A DNA stretch of 64,000 bases from Micrococcales bacterium 72-143 (GTDB lineage Bacteria; Actinomycetota; Actinomycetes; Actinomycetales; Microbacteriaceae), in the NCBI GenBank assembly GCA_001898835.1, contig MKVM01000001.1, positions 461,538 through 525,537 on the forward strand. The letters are read 5' to 3'. A program made the position numbers and the translations under genes. Below the pieces are notes generated by a model. It was not told the DNA's origin, made no database searches, and worked only from the letters and a program-made list of their open reading frames with translations. Shown in pieces: positions 35,670 through 43,842 of this stretch; within the stretch, counting starts at the first letter, position 1, and each line of letters opens with the position of its first letter.

Positions 35670-36572
35670 TCAGCGGGCGTCCGCGTCGCGGAACAGCTGC
35701 AGCATGTCGCGCACGAGCTGGTGCGGCGTCGTCTCGCAGGGGCTGTGCCCCGTGCGGTAAACGGCCAGCCGCGCGCCGAGGCGCTCCGCGAGCAGTGCGT
35801 ACCGGGCCACGGGCCACAGGTCGTGCTCGCTCGTCGCGACGAGCGTCGGGATGCCGGCGTCGCGCACCGCCTGCCCGACATCCGGCGTGCGTTTCATGAG
35901 TCGGACGATGTCGTCGACGCACGACCGCCGCGTGAGGGCGAACCGCGCCCGCACGAACGCGAGGCGCGACGGCCCGACCTTGTTCTTGTTGGTGCGGATG
36001 CCCCAGATCATGAGCCCCGCACCCTGCCGGGCGGTGAGGAAGCGCGACAGCCAGCCGATCCATTTCACGTGCCGGTAGGAGTTGCCGGAGTCCGGCGGCG
36101 TCGTGAGGAGCGTGAGGCTGCGCACCAGCTCGGGCCGCTCGGCCGCGACGATCTGGGCGACGATGCCGGCGAACGAGTAGCCGAGCAGGTGCGCGGGGCC
36201 GCCCGACTCGAGCACCGCGACCAGGTCCGCGACGAACAGCGGGTAGTCGTATCGGCCGCCCTCGGCGGGGCCGGCCTGCGCCGACTCGTAGTTGCCGGCG
36301 AGATCGTAGCTCTGCACGAAGTAGCCCGCCGCCGCGAGCAGCGGCAGCATGAGCACGAAGTCCTCCTTGGACCCCGTGGCCCCGGGCACGAGCAGCACAC
36401 GCGGATGCGCGGGATCGCCGAACGAGACAACCGCGAGGGGCCCGCTCGGCGCGGTGAAGGTGGACCGCACCGAGCCGACGACGGGAACGGTCCAGTCGAT
36501 CTCGCCGATCGCCGCGTCGAGTGCGACGGCGTCGTTAGCATCCTCCGCGGGGTCGGGCAACGGGGCGGTCAC
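35670..36572 (-). CDS. Alpha/beta hydrolase
   Basis: A 300-residue alpha/beta-fold hydrolase. The nucleophile elbow is 'LLGYSFAGIV' (G-x-S-x-G), the oxyanion loop is 'LLVPGATGSKEDF', the acid lies around 'VATSEHDLWPV', and the final His is in 'YRTGHSPCETTP'. It is probably an esterase or lipase of unknown substrate. GTG at 36572 has TATCGT six bases upstream and no ribosome site. Only 28 bp separate it from the divergent membrane protein gene. Confidence 0.78.
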   Translation of the reverse strand: MTAPLPDPAEDANDAVALDAAIGEIDWTVPVVGSVRSTFTAPSGPLAVVSFGDPAHPRVLLVPGATGSKEDFVLMLPLLAAAGYFVQSYDLAGNYESAQAGPAEGGRYDYPLFVADLVAVLESGGPAHLLGYSFAGIVAQIVAAERPELVRSLTLLTTPPDSGNSYRHVKWIGWLSRFLTARQGAGLMIWGIRTNKNKVGPSRLAFVRARFALTRRSCVDDIVRLMKRTPDVGQAVRDAGIPTLVATSEHDLWPVARYALLAERLGARLAVYRTGHSPCETTPHQLVRDMLQLFRDADAR

Positions 36573-36600
36573 GGGGACACGATAGCCGTAGCATCGCCGC
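36573..36600. promoter_or_regulatory. 28-bp divergent double promoter
   Basis: The minus-strand -10 (TATCGT, 36584-36579) and plus-strand -10 (TAGCAT, 36589-36594) are back to back, each six bases from its own start codon. Each -35 region must lie inside the other gene. Confidence 0.5.
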
Positions 36601-37098
36601 ATGGCCGATGAGGACGACGCGCTGGCGGGCGACGGGCGGGACGAGACGGAGGCCGAGCGCCTCGACCGCAACTGGGACGAGATCCTGCAGGAGACCCGCG
36701 TCGTGCAGACGGGCACCCAGATCCTCACCGGTTTCCTGCTCGCGATCGCGTTCCAGCAGCGCTTCGAGGACCTCGACGGCTACCAGATCGCCGTGTACCT
36801 CGTGCTGGTCTGCTTCGCCGTGCTCGCGACCCTCCTCGCCCTCACCCCGGTCAGCATGCACCGCGCGCTGTTCCGCCGCCGGGCGAAGAAGCGCCTCGTC
36901 GCGACCGGCAACCTCCTGCTCATCGCGACGCTCGCCGCCGTGCTCCTGACGCTCTCCGGCACCGCCCTCCTCATCTTCGACATGGTCGCCGGACACCCGG
37001 CGGGGTTCCTCGCGGGCGGGATCGTGCTCGTGCTGGGCTTCGCCGCCTGGTACCTGCTGCCCGGGCTCGCGCGCATCCGGATGCGGCGCCAGCGCTGA
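36601..37098 (+). CDS. DUF6328-like four-helix membrane protein
   Basis: A 165-residue protein with an acidic start, then 'NWDEILQETRVVQTGTQILT' before four membrane helices in two pairs separated by a basic loop ('RALFRRRAKKRL'). This is the pattern of the actinobacterial DUF6328 family, of unknown function. The ATG has no ribosome site and a leaderless-type promoter. Its TGA overlaps the ATG of the YihY gene. Confidence 0.65.
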   Translation: MADEDDALAGDGRDETEAERLDRNWDEILQETRVVQTGTQILTGFLLAIAFQQRFEDLDGYQIAVYLVLVCFAVLATLLALTPVSMHRALFRRRAKKRLVATGNLLLIATLAAVLLTLSGTALLIFDMVAGHPAGFLAGGIVLVLGFAAWYLLPGLARIRMRRQR

Positions 37099-38132
37099 TG
37101 GCGGCCCTCCCCCGCAGGCGGCCCGCGACCCTCCCGAGCGGGAGCTGGCGCGTCGCCGTCCGGCGCGCCTGGCACGGGTTCGTGCGCCACCGCGGCATCG
37201 ACGCGGCCGCCGCGCTCACCTTCTTCACGACCCTCGCGGCGTTCCCCGCCGCGCTCGCCCTCGCCTCCGGCTTCGCCCTCGCCGGGAACCGCGAGCGCGC
37301 CGTGAAGGACCTGCTCGCGATCGCCCACGCGCTGCTGCCCGCCGACATCGCCGAATCGCTCGCCGACCCGATCGGTCAGCTGCTGAAGCTCGAGAACGCG
37401 GGCATCGCGCTCGCCGTGGCGCTCGTACTGCTGCTCTGGACGGCATCCGGCTACGCCACGGCATTCGGGCGCGCGGTCAACGCCGTCTACGAGGTGCAGG
37501 AGGGCCGGCCGTTCTGGGCCTTCCGCGCCCGGATGCTGCTCGTCGCCGCGCTGCTCGTGGTGCTCGCCGCGCTCATCGTGCTCGGGCTGCTCGCGACCCC
37601 CTCCGCGACGGCCGACATCCTGGGCAGGCACGGGCTCGCCCCGGTCGTGGCGGCCGTCTGGGACTGGCTGCGCTGGCCCCTGCTGCTGGCGCTCGCCCTG
37701 CTGTTCGTCGCGACCCTGTATACGCTCACCCCCAACGTGCGCCACCAGCGGATGGTGTGGGCGAGCGTCGGCACCGGCTTCGCGATCGCCACCTGGGCGG
37801 TCGCGACGGGCGGCTACGCGCTCTACGTGACGCTCGTGGGAGCCTACGGCGCGCTCTACGGGTCGATCGGGACGCTCCTCGTCGCGCTGCTGTGGGGGTA
37901 CATCACCAACCTCGCGCTCGTCGCGGGGGCCGAGCTCGACGCCGAGTTCGTGCGGCTGCGGCAGCTCGCCCGCGGGATCGACGCGACCGAGAGCATCCGG
38001 CTGCCGGCCCGCGACCTGACGCGCGACCACTGGATCGCCCGGCAGCACGACCAGGACGTGGCCGACAGCCGCCGCATCCTCGACGCCGCACGGCGGGCGC
38101 ACGGCGAGAGCGAGCCGGGCGCCGAGGGGTAG
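37098..38132 (+). CDS. YihY/BrkB family membrane protein
   Basis: A 344-residue protein of the YihY/UPF0761 family with about six helices. The 'HRGIDAAAALTFFTTLAAFPAA' opening and 'SVGTGFAIATWAVATGGYALY' block are typical, and 'GSIGTLLVALLWGYITNLALV' precedes the final 'AGAELDAEFVR' signature. The biochemical role of the family is not settled, and the old 'ribonuclease BN' label is wrong. It is translationally coupled to the DUF6328-like gene. Confidence 0.82.
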   Translation: MAALPRRRPATLPSGSWRVAVRRAWHGFVRHRGIDAAAALTFFTTLAAFPAALALASGFALAGNRERAVKDLLAIAHALLPADIAESLADPIGQLLKLENAGIALAVALVLLLWTASGYATAFGRAVNAVYEVQEGRPFWAFRARMLLVAALLVVLAALIVLGLLATPSATADILGRHGLAPVVAAVWDWLRWPLLLALALLFVATLYTLTPNVRHQRMVWASVGTGFAIATWAVATGGYALYVTLVGAYGALYGSIGTLLVALLWGYITNLALVAGAELDAEFVRLRQLARGIDATESIRLPARDLTRDHWIARQHDQDVADSRRILDAARRAHGESEPGAEG

Positions 38133-38194
38133 CACTCGGCGCGGGCATACGGAAGCCCCTTGAGGCATCGACGGGCGCGCGGTCGGCTGGGGAC

Positions 38195-39076
38195 ATGACC
38201 GACGCGCTCACCAACCCCGTGACCCGCTACCGCACGGACGGCTTCCGGCCCCAGGAGCAGGAGCAGCCCGGCCTCACGGCACGCACCGACCCGGTGCCCG
38301 ACCACGGCGAGGAGAGCTACCGCGGCACGGGCCGGCTCGCGGGCATGTGCGCCCTCATCACGGGCGGCGACTCGGGCATCGGGCGCGCCGTCGCCATCGC
38401 CTACGCGCGCGAGGGAGCCGACGTGGCGATCTCCTACCTGCCTGAGGAGGAGGACGACGCGCGCGAGACCGGCGACTGGATCGAGAAGGCCGGACGCACG
38501 GCGTGCCTGCTGCCGGGCGACGTGCGCTCCGAGGATCAGTGCACGCAGCTCGTCGACCGCACGCTCGCGGAGCTCGGCGGGCTCGACATCCTCGTGCTCA
38601 ACGCCGGCTACCAGGAGAACCGCGACGGCCTCGAGAACATCCCCACGCGCGAGATCGAGCGCGTGTTCGACACGAACCTCTTCGCGCCCATGTGGATCGC
38701 CCGGGCCGCCATCCCGCACCTGAAGCCCGGTGCGTCGATCATCACGACCTCGTCCATCCAGGCGTTCAACCCCTCGCCCAAGCTCATCGACTACGCCATG
38801 ACGAAGGCCGCCCAGGTGGCGTTCACGAAGGCCCTCGCGCAGCAGCTCGGCGGGCGGGGCGTCCGCGTCAACGCCGTCGCGCCCGGGCCGATCTGGACGC
38901 CGCTCATCCCGGCCACCAGCTGGCCGGAGTCGCTGCCCGAGTTCGGGCAGGACACGCCGCTCGGGCGCGCCGGCCAGCCGGCCGAGCTGGCGCCCGCGTA
39001 CGTCTTCCTCGCGTCCCCGGAGGCCTCCTACGTCTCCGGGGCGATCGTGCCCGTCACGGGCGGAAAGGGGCTGTGA
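38195..39076 (+). CDS. SDR oxidoreductase of the general-stress type
   Basis: A 293-residue SDR with a long N-terminal arm (about 45 residues, rich in Gln/Glu/Pro) seen in bacterial stress-induced SDRs such as YhdF and YdaD. The cofactor loop is 'ITGGDSGIGRAVAIAYAREG', the NAG motif is 'LNAGYQEN', and the catalytic residues are Ser in 'ITTSSIQAF' and YxxxK in 'YAMTKAAQ'. TTGAGG (38160-38165), 17 bp and TCGGCT lie six bases before the ATG, an apparent leaderless promoter. It is coupled to the next small gene by a TGATG overlap. Confidence 0.8.
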   Translation: MTDALTNPVTRYRTDGFRPQEQEQPGLTARTDPVPDHGEESYRGTGRLAGMCALITGGDSGIGRAVAIAYAREGADVAISYLPEEEDDARETGDWIEKAGRTACLLPGDVRSEDQCTQLVDRTLAELGGLDILVLNAGYQENRDGLENIPTREIERVFDTNLFAPMWIARAAIPHLKPGASIITTSSIQAFNPSPKLIDYAMTKAAQVAFTKALAQQLGGRGVRVNAVAPGPIWTPLIPATSWPESLPEFGQDTPLGRAGQPAELAPAYVFLASPEASYVSGAIVPVTGGKGL

Positions 39077-39342
39077 TGCCTGGATCTCGCGACAACGCGC
39101 TCAAGGACCCGAAGCTCTACGAGGAGCTCCGGGACAAGGGCGACAGCAAGGAGAAGGCCGCGCGCATCTCGAACGCGGTCGCGGCGCGCGGGGCGAAGTC
39201 GGTGGGCCGCACGGGCGGCAAGGCCGCGGACCTCGACGACCGCACCGTCGCGCAGCTGCGCTCCCGCGCGAAGGAGCTCGGCCTGCGCGGCTACTCGAGC
39301 AAGACGAAGTCGGAGCTCATCGACCTCATCCGCAACCACTGA
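39076..39342 (+). CDS. Small Rho_N/SAP-like protein (DUF7218-like)
   Basis: An 88-residue basic protein. The N-terminal part 'KLYEELRDKGDSKEKAARIS' is a conserved actinobacterial segment. The last 35 residues ('TVAQLRSRAKELGLRGYSSK') form the helix-extension-helix fold of Rho N-terminal/SAP domains, which often bind nucleic acid. It may act in stress protection of DNA together with the coupled SDR, but this is inference. Confidence 0.65.
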   Translation: MPGSRDNALKDPKLYEELRDKGDSKEKAARISNAVAARGAKSVGRTGGKAADLDDRTVAQLRSRAKELGLRGYSSKTKSELIDLIRNH

Positions 39343-39429
39343 CGCACTGCCCTCCCCGGCGCACTCGAGCGCAGCGGGGGTGCGGCACGAAAGGGTCGCC
39401 GCACTCCCTCGACCCGAGTGACCCGGAGA

Positions 39430-40233
39430 TCAGTACACGAAGATCGGGATCCACCCCGGGTTGTGCGCGTGCACGATCGCGAGGAACACGATCGCGTCGA
39501 ACAGCAGGTGCACCGAGAGCACGTACCCGAGCGATCGGGTGCGCGCGAAGAGGTAGCCCTGCAGCAGCGCGAAGGGGAAGGTGAGCAGTGGCCCCCAGGC
39601 GCGGTATCCGAGCTCCCACAGGAACGACACGAAGATCACCGCCTGGATGAGGTTGGCCGGCCAGACCGGGAAGTGCCGGCGCAACAGGGCGAAGCACGTG
39701 CAGATGAAGAACAGCTCGTCCCAGGTGCCGACGGCGTTGACGCCGACGAAGAAGCGCAGCAGCTCCGACAGGTCGGTGATGTGGGGCCAGTTCTGGTACG
39801 CCCCGGAGCGGATGAAGTAGAACGGCAGGATGAGCCAGCCGAGGAACGGCACCGCGAACAGGTAGGCGATCTCGAGCCGGGTCTTCTTCTCGCGGCTGCG
39901 CCACGGGAACCGGATGGCGCGCCGACGCAGCAGGAAGCGGTCGAGCAGGAACGGTGTCGCGACCGCGAGCCCCAGAACGATGCCGATGCGGAAGAAGGCG
40001 CCCCACTCGACGTCCGCCTCCACGGAGGTCGACGACACGATCGCGATGCCGATCCCGATCAGGGTGAGGTCGACGCCGAGCTCCCGGTCCATCCACCAGG
40101 CGAGCCCGACCGCCGCGACCAGCACGAGGTGGCCCCAACCGGGCAGCTGGAACCCGAAGAGCAGCAGGGCGGATGCGGCGACGCCGATCGCGGGCAGCAG
40201 GGCGCGCCGCGACCACGGGGCTGCGGGTGTCAC
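39430..40233 (-). CDS. CPBP-related membrane protein with altered motifs
   Basis: A 267-residue protein with about seven or eight helices. The layout fits the CPBP/Abi superfamily ('WDELFFICTCFALLRR' at the first motif and 'SVHLLFDAIVF' at the last). The EExxxR glutamates are reduced to one acidic pair and HxxxN becomes HxxxD, so protease activity is uncertain. GTG at 40233 overlaps the ku stop (GTGA), which ties it to NHEJ expression. The 87-bp gap on its 3' side (39343-39429) holds no clear signal beyond GC-rich repeats. Confidence 0.6.
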   Translation of the reverse strand: MTPAAPWSRRALLPAIGVAASALLLFGFQLPGWGHLVLVAAVGLAWWMDRELGVDLTLIGIGIAIVSSTSVEADVEWGAFFRIGIVLGLAVATPFLLDRFLLRRRAIRFPWRSREKKTRLEIAYLFAVPFLGWLILPFYFIRSGAYQNWPHITDLSELLRFFVGVNAVGTWDELFFICTCFALLRRHFPVWPANLIQAVIFVSFLWELGYRAWGPLLTFPFALLQGYLFARTRSLGYVLSVHLLFDAIVFLAIVHAHNPGWIPIFVY

Positions 40234-41057
40234 GCCGACTTGGTCTTCTTCTTGGCGGGCGCCTTCTTCGCGGGCGCCCCGCGCCGCTTCTCGACGGAGC
40301 GCTTGAGCGCCTCCATGAGGTCGAGCACCTCGCCCCCGCCCTCCGACTCGCGTCCGAAGGTCGCCTCCGTGTCGAGCGCGTCGCCCTGCTCGAGCTTCGC
40401 CTCCACGAGGGTGCGCAGCTGCTCCTGGTAGTCGTCGGTGAACTTGTCGGGCTCGAAGTCGGAGGCGAAGCTCTCGACGAGCTGCTTCGACATCGTGAGC
40501 TCCGCATCCGTGATCTTCGGGGTTTCGTCGAGCTCGGGGAAGCGGGCCTCGCGCACCTCGTCGTCCCACAGCAGCGTCTGCATGGTCAGCACTCCGTCCC
40601 GCACGCGGAGGGCCGCGAGCCGCGTCTTCTGACGGAGCGCGAACTTCACGATCGCCGTGCGCTCGGAGTCCTCCAGCGTCCGCATGAGCAGCACGTACGC
40701 CTTGGTGGACTTCGAGTCGGGCGCCAGGTAGTAGCTCTTCTCGAACATGATCGGGTCGATCTGCGCCGTCGGCACGAACTCGACGACGTCGATATCGCGC
40801 GAGCGCTCGACGGGCAGGGCGGCGAAGTCGTCGTCGGTGAGGATGACCGTCTGGTCGCCGTCGACGTAGGCCTTCGCGATGTGCTCGTAGTCGACGGTCT
40901 CCCCGTCGATCTCGCACACCCGCTTGTACCGGATGCGCCCGCCGTCCGCGTCGTGCACCTGGTGCAGCGGCACGTCGTGGTCCTCCGTGGCGGAGTACAG
41001 CTTCACCGGCACGTTGACGAGCCCGAAGCTGAGCGAGCCCTTCCAGATGGAGCGCAT
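40230..41057 (-). CDS. ku: Non-homologous end-joining protein Ku
   Basis: A 275-residue bacterial Ku. The start 'MRSIWKGSLSFGLVNVPVKL' is diagnostic and fixes the ATG at 41057. The ring core spans about 1-230, and the C-terminus is a Lys/Ala-rich tail (from about 253) that in other Ku proteins binds DNA and recruits LigD. It binds double-strand ends. It is divergent from ligD across 75 bp; a -10 TACATT (41081-41076, minus) would give a 12-nt leader. Confidence 0.94.
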   Translation of the reverse strand: MRSIWKGSLSFGLVNVPVKLYSATEDHDVPLHQVHDADGGRIRYKRVCEIDGETVDYEHIAKAYVDGDQTVILTDDDFAALPVERSRDIDVVEFVPTAQIDPIMFEKSYYLAPDSKSTKAYVLLMRTLEDSERTAIVKFALRQKTRLAALRVRDGVLTMQTLLWDDEVREARFPELDETPKITDAELTMSKQLVESFASDFEPDKFTDDYQEQLRTLVEAKLEQGDALDTEATFGRESEGGGEVLDLMEALKRSVEKRRGAPAKKAPAKKKTKSA

Positions 41058-41097
41058 CCCGTCATCGTCCCACCGAATGTAGACACTGTGAACCCCA

Positions 41098-41126
41098 TTG
41101 AGGCGCCCGGATGCCGCGGGTAGGGT
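41098..41126 (+). promoter_or_regulatory. ligD promoter, leaderless type
   Basis: TTGAGG (41098-41103), a 17-bp spacer and TAGGGT (41121-41126) lie six bases before the ATG at 41133. This is the clearest complete promoter of its kind in the window. Confidence 0.6.
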
Positions 41127-41132
41127 GCCCGG

Positions 41133-42053
41133 ATGACGCCTCCCCGCGATCCGTCCGCCGAGCAGTACGTGAGCGTCGGCGGGCACCGGCTGCGGCTCAC
41201 CAGCCTCGACAAGGTCATGTACCCGGAGACCGGCACGACGAAGGCCGAGGTCATCGACTACTACACGCGCGTCGCCGAGTACCTCATCCCCCACGCGAAG
41301 GACCGCCCGGCCACCCGCAAGCGCTGGGTCTCGGGCGTCGGCACGGCCGACAAGCCCGGCCAGGTGTTCTTCGAGAAGAACCTCCCCGACTCGGCGCCGT
41401 CCTGGATCGCGCGGCGCGACATCCAGCACAGCGACCACGTCAACAGCTACCCGCTCGTCAACGACCTCGCGACCCTCGTCTGGATCGCCCAGCAGAACGC
41501 GCTCGAGATCCACGTGCCGCAGTGGCGCTTCGGCCGGAACGGGGCGCGGAAGAACCCCGACCGGCTCGTGCTGGACCTCGACCCGGGCGAGGGCGCCGGG
41601 CTCCCCGAGTGCGTCGAGGTGGCGAAGCTCGTGCGCGACATCCTCACCGACATCGGCCTCGAGCCCATGCCGGTGACGAGCGGCAGCAAGGGCATCCACC
41701 TCTACGCCGCCCTCGACGGCACCCAGTCGAGCGATCAGGTCTCGGCGATCGCGCACGAGCTCGCCCGCTCGCTCGAGGCGGACCACCCGGACCTCGTGGT
41801 GAGCGACATGAAGAAGGCGATCCGGGGCGGCAAGGTGCTGCTCGACTGGAGCCAGAACAACGGCAGCAAGACCACGATCGTGCCGTACTCGCTGCGCGGG
41901 CGGGTGCGTCCGACCGTCGCGGCTCCCCGCACCTGGCGCGAGCTGCTCTCGCCGAAGCTGCGTCAGCTCGAGTTCGGCGAGGTGCTCGAACGCCTGAGAT
42001 CGAAGGGAGACCCGCTCGCCGAACTCTCGGCGAGCCACCCACCTCGGGGCTGA
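41133..42053 (+). CDS. ligD: LigD polymerase domain (5' part of a frameshifted ligD)
   Basis: A 306-residue product covering the primase-polymerase domain of LigD. The metal-binding pair is Asp148/Asp150 in 'LVLDLDPGEG', with 'VTSGSKGIHLYAAL' and 'LLDWSQNNGSKTTIVPYSLR' following. The reading frame stops at 42051-42053, in the linker where the phosphoesterase domain would follow. Removing one G from the GGGG run at 42046-42049 joins it to the next frame as '...SHPPRAEVDERLGTYRSM'. I therefore read this as half of one Pol-PE-ligase gene broken by a +1 shift, real or from sequencing. Confidence 0.8.
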   Translation: MTPPRDPSAEQYVSVGGHRLRLTSLDKVMYPETGTTKAEVIDYYTRVAEYLIPHAKDRPATRKRWVSGVGTADKPGQVFFEKNLPDSAPSWIARRDIQHSDHVNSYPLVNDLATLVWIAQQNALEIHVPQWRFGRNGARKNPDRLVLDLDPGEGAGLPECVEVAKLVRDILTDIGLEPMPVTSGSKGIHLYAALDGTQSSDQVSAIAHELARSLEADHPDLVVSDMKKAIRGGKVLLDWSQNNGSKTTIVPYSLRGRVRPTVAAPRTWRELLSPKLRQLEFGEVLERLRSKGDPLAELSASHPPRG

Positions 42054-42084
42054 GGTCGACGAGCGGCTCGGCACCTACCGCTCG

Positions 42085-43623
42085 ATGCGCGACGCCGCGA
42101 AGACGCCCGAGCCGATGGGCGGAGCGGATGCGGCGGACGCCGCCGAGGCGCGCTCGGGCGACCGGCCGATGTTCGTCATCCAGGAGCATCACGCGACCCG
42201 ACTGCACCACGACTTCCGCCTGGAGCACGACGGCGTGCTCGTGTCGTGGGCGCTGCCGAAGGGCCTGCCGACCGATCCGGGCGTCAACCACCTCGCCGTG
42301 CAGACCGAGGACCACCCTCTCGAGTACGGCTCCTTCGAGGGCACCATCCCGAGGGGCGAGTACGGCGCGGGCACGGTCACGATCTGGGACACCGGCAGCT
42401 ACGAGCTCGAGAAGTGGCGCGACGGCCAGGAGGTCATCGTGACCATCCACGGGCGAGCGCACGGGACGCACCGGCTCGCGCTCATCCGCACGGGCGGCGA
42501 CGACGCCAAGCCGCAGTGGCTCATCCACCTCATGAAGGACCAGACACCGCACCCCGCGCACGACGGCTCCGAGTCGTACCGCAAGCCGCCGTCCACCTCC
42601 CCCGGGCGCGGGCTGCGGCGCGGGAAGACGGTCGTCGGCTCGCGGAAGCAGCTCGCGGGGGTCGTGCACCCGATGCTCGCCACGCCGGCGGAGCCCGCGG
42701 AGCTGCGGGGCCGTGCGGGGTGGCGCTTCGAGATGAAGTGGGACGGCTTCCGCGCCATCGCCCGGATCTCCGGTGACGAGGTCACCCTCACCTCCCGCAA
42801 CGGCCTCGACCTGACCCCGACGTTCCCCGAGCTCGCCGTGCTCGCGGATGCCGTGCACGGCGACGCGGTGCTCGACGGCGAGATCGTCGCCCCCGACGAG
42901 CGGGGGGTGCCGCGCTTCGCGCGCATCCAGCAACGCGCGGGCCTCACCGGCCCTCGAGACGTGGAGCGGGCACGGCGTGCGGTGGGGGTGGAGTTCTACG
43001 CGTTCGACGTGCTCGAGGAGGGCGGACGCCCGCTCACCGCGCTGCCCTACGCCGAGCGGCGCGCGCGGCTCGGGGAGCTCGTGACGGAGAACGCCCTCGT
43101 GCGGGTGCCACCCGACGCGGGCGACGACCTCGACGCGGCACTCGCGACGAGCCGCGAGCTGGGCCTCGAGGGGGTCATGGCGAAGCGCACCGACTCCCCC
43201 TACCGCGAGGGCCGCCGCAGCCGCGACTGGCTGAAGCTCAAGCACACTCTCGCCCAGGAGGTCGTCGTGGTCGGCTGGCGCACCGGCAACGGGATCCGCG
43301 CCGACACCCTCGGCTCGCTGCTCGTCGGCATCCCGGATGCCGAGGGGCGCCTCCGCTACGCCGGGCGCGTCGGCACGGGGTTCAGCGAGCGCGACCTCGC
43401 GAAGGCGCGGGCGCGGCTCGACGCGCTCGCCGTCGACTCCGCCGCGCTCGACGGTGTCCCCGCGGAGGACGCCCGCGACGCCCACTGGGTGACGCCGGCG
43501 CTCGTCGGCGAGGTCGAGTACGGCGAGGCGACCCCCGACGGGCGGCTGCGGCATCCGGTGTGGCGGGGGTGGCGGTTCGACAAGTCGCCCGCGGAGGTGC
43601 GCTGGGAGCGCACAATGGGATGA
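42085..43623 (+). CDS. ligD: LigD phosphoesterase and ATP-dependent ligase domains (3' part of frameshifted ligD)
   Basis: A 512-residue open frame. Residues about 28-150 are the 3'-phosphoesterase (PE) domain ('VIQEHHATRLHHDFRLEHDG' holds the metal-binding His/Asp). Residues about 195-512 are the ligase, with the nucleotidyl lysine Lys218 in 'FEMKWDGFRAI' and late motifs in 'LEGVMAKR' and 'DWLKLKH'. The ATG at 42085 has no ribosome site and is simply the first Met after the shift. The domain order Pol-PE-Lig matches mycobacterial LigD. All catalytic regions are intact. Confidence 0.82.
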   Translation: MRDAAKTPEPMGGADAADAAEARSGDRPMFVIQEHHATRLHHDFRLEHDGVLVSWALPKGLPTDPGVNHLAVQTEDHPLEYGSFEGTIPRGEYGAGTVTIWDTGSYELEKWRDGQEVIVTIHGRAHGTHRLALIRTGGDDAKPQWLIHLMKDQTPHPAHDGSESYRKPPSTSPGRGLRRGKTVVGSRKQLAGVVHPMLATPAEPAELRGRAGWRFEMKWDGFRAIARISGDEVTLTSRNGLDLTPTFPELAVLADAVHGDAVLDGEIVAPDERGVPRFARIQQRAGLTGPRDVERARRAVGVEFYAFDVLEEGGRPLTALPYAERRARLGELVTENALVRVPPDAGDDLDAALATSRELGLEGVMAKRTDSPYREGRRSRDWLKLKHTLAQEVVVVGWRTGNGIRADTLGSLLVGIPDAEGRLRYAGRVGTGFSERDLAKARARLDALAVDSAALDGVPAEDARDAHWVTPALVGEVEYGEATPDGRLRHPVWRGWRFDKSPAEVRWERTMG

Positions 43624-43649
43624 GGAGTCCCGCACGGGAGGGAGCACGC

Positions 43650-43811
43650 ATGGACCGCGACACCATCGAGTACGACCCGAACCCCGACGACGAGCGGCCG
43701 GTGCCGCTCGAGGAGGAGGAGCCGTCTCCCCCGCCGACGCTCGACCCCGAGGAGCGCGTCGAGGAGGACGAGCCGGACGACATCCCCCTCGACGACGAGC
43801 GACCCGCCTGA
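43650..43811 (+). CDS. Small acidic protein
   Basis: A 53-residue protein, nearly half Asp/Glu, with Pro-rich spacing ('LEEEEPSPPPTLDPEERVEE'). The ATG at 43650 has GGAGGG seven bases upstream, a strong ribosome site. It follows ligD by 26 bp and may be co-transcribed. It is likely disordered, and I recognise no family. Confidence 0.55.
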   Translation: MDRDTIEYDPNPDDERPVPLEEEEPSPPPTLDPEERVEEDEPDDIPLDDERPA

Positions 43812-43842
43812 CACCAGCGGTGTCGAGGGCGCGCGGGCCGCG

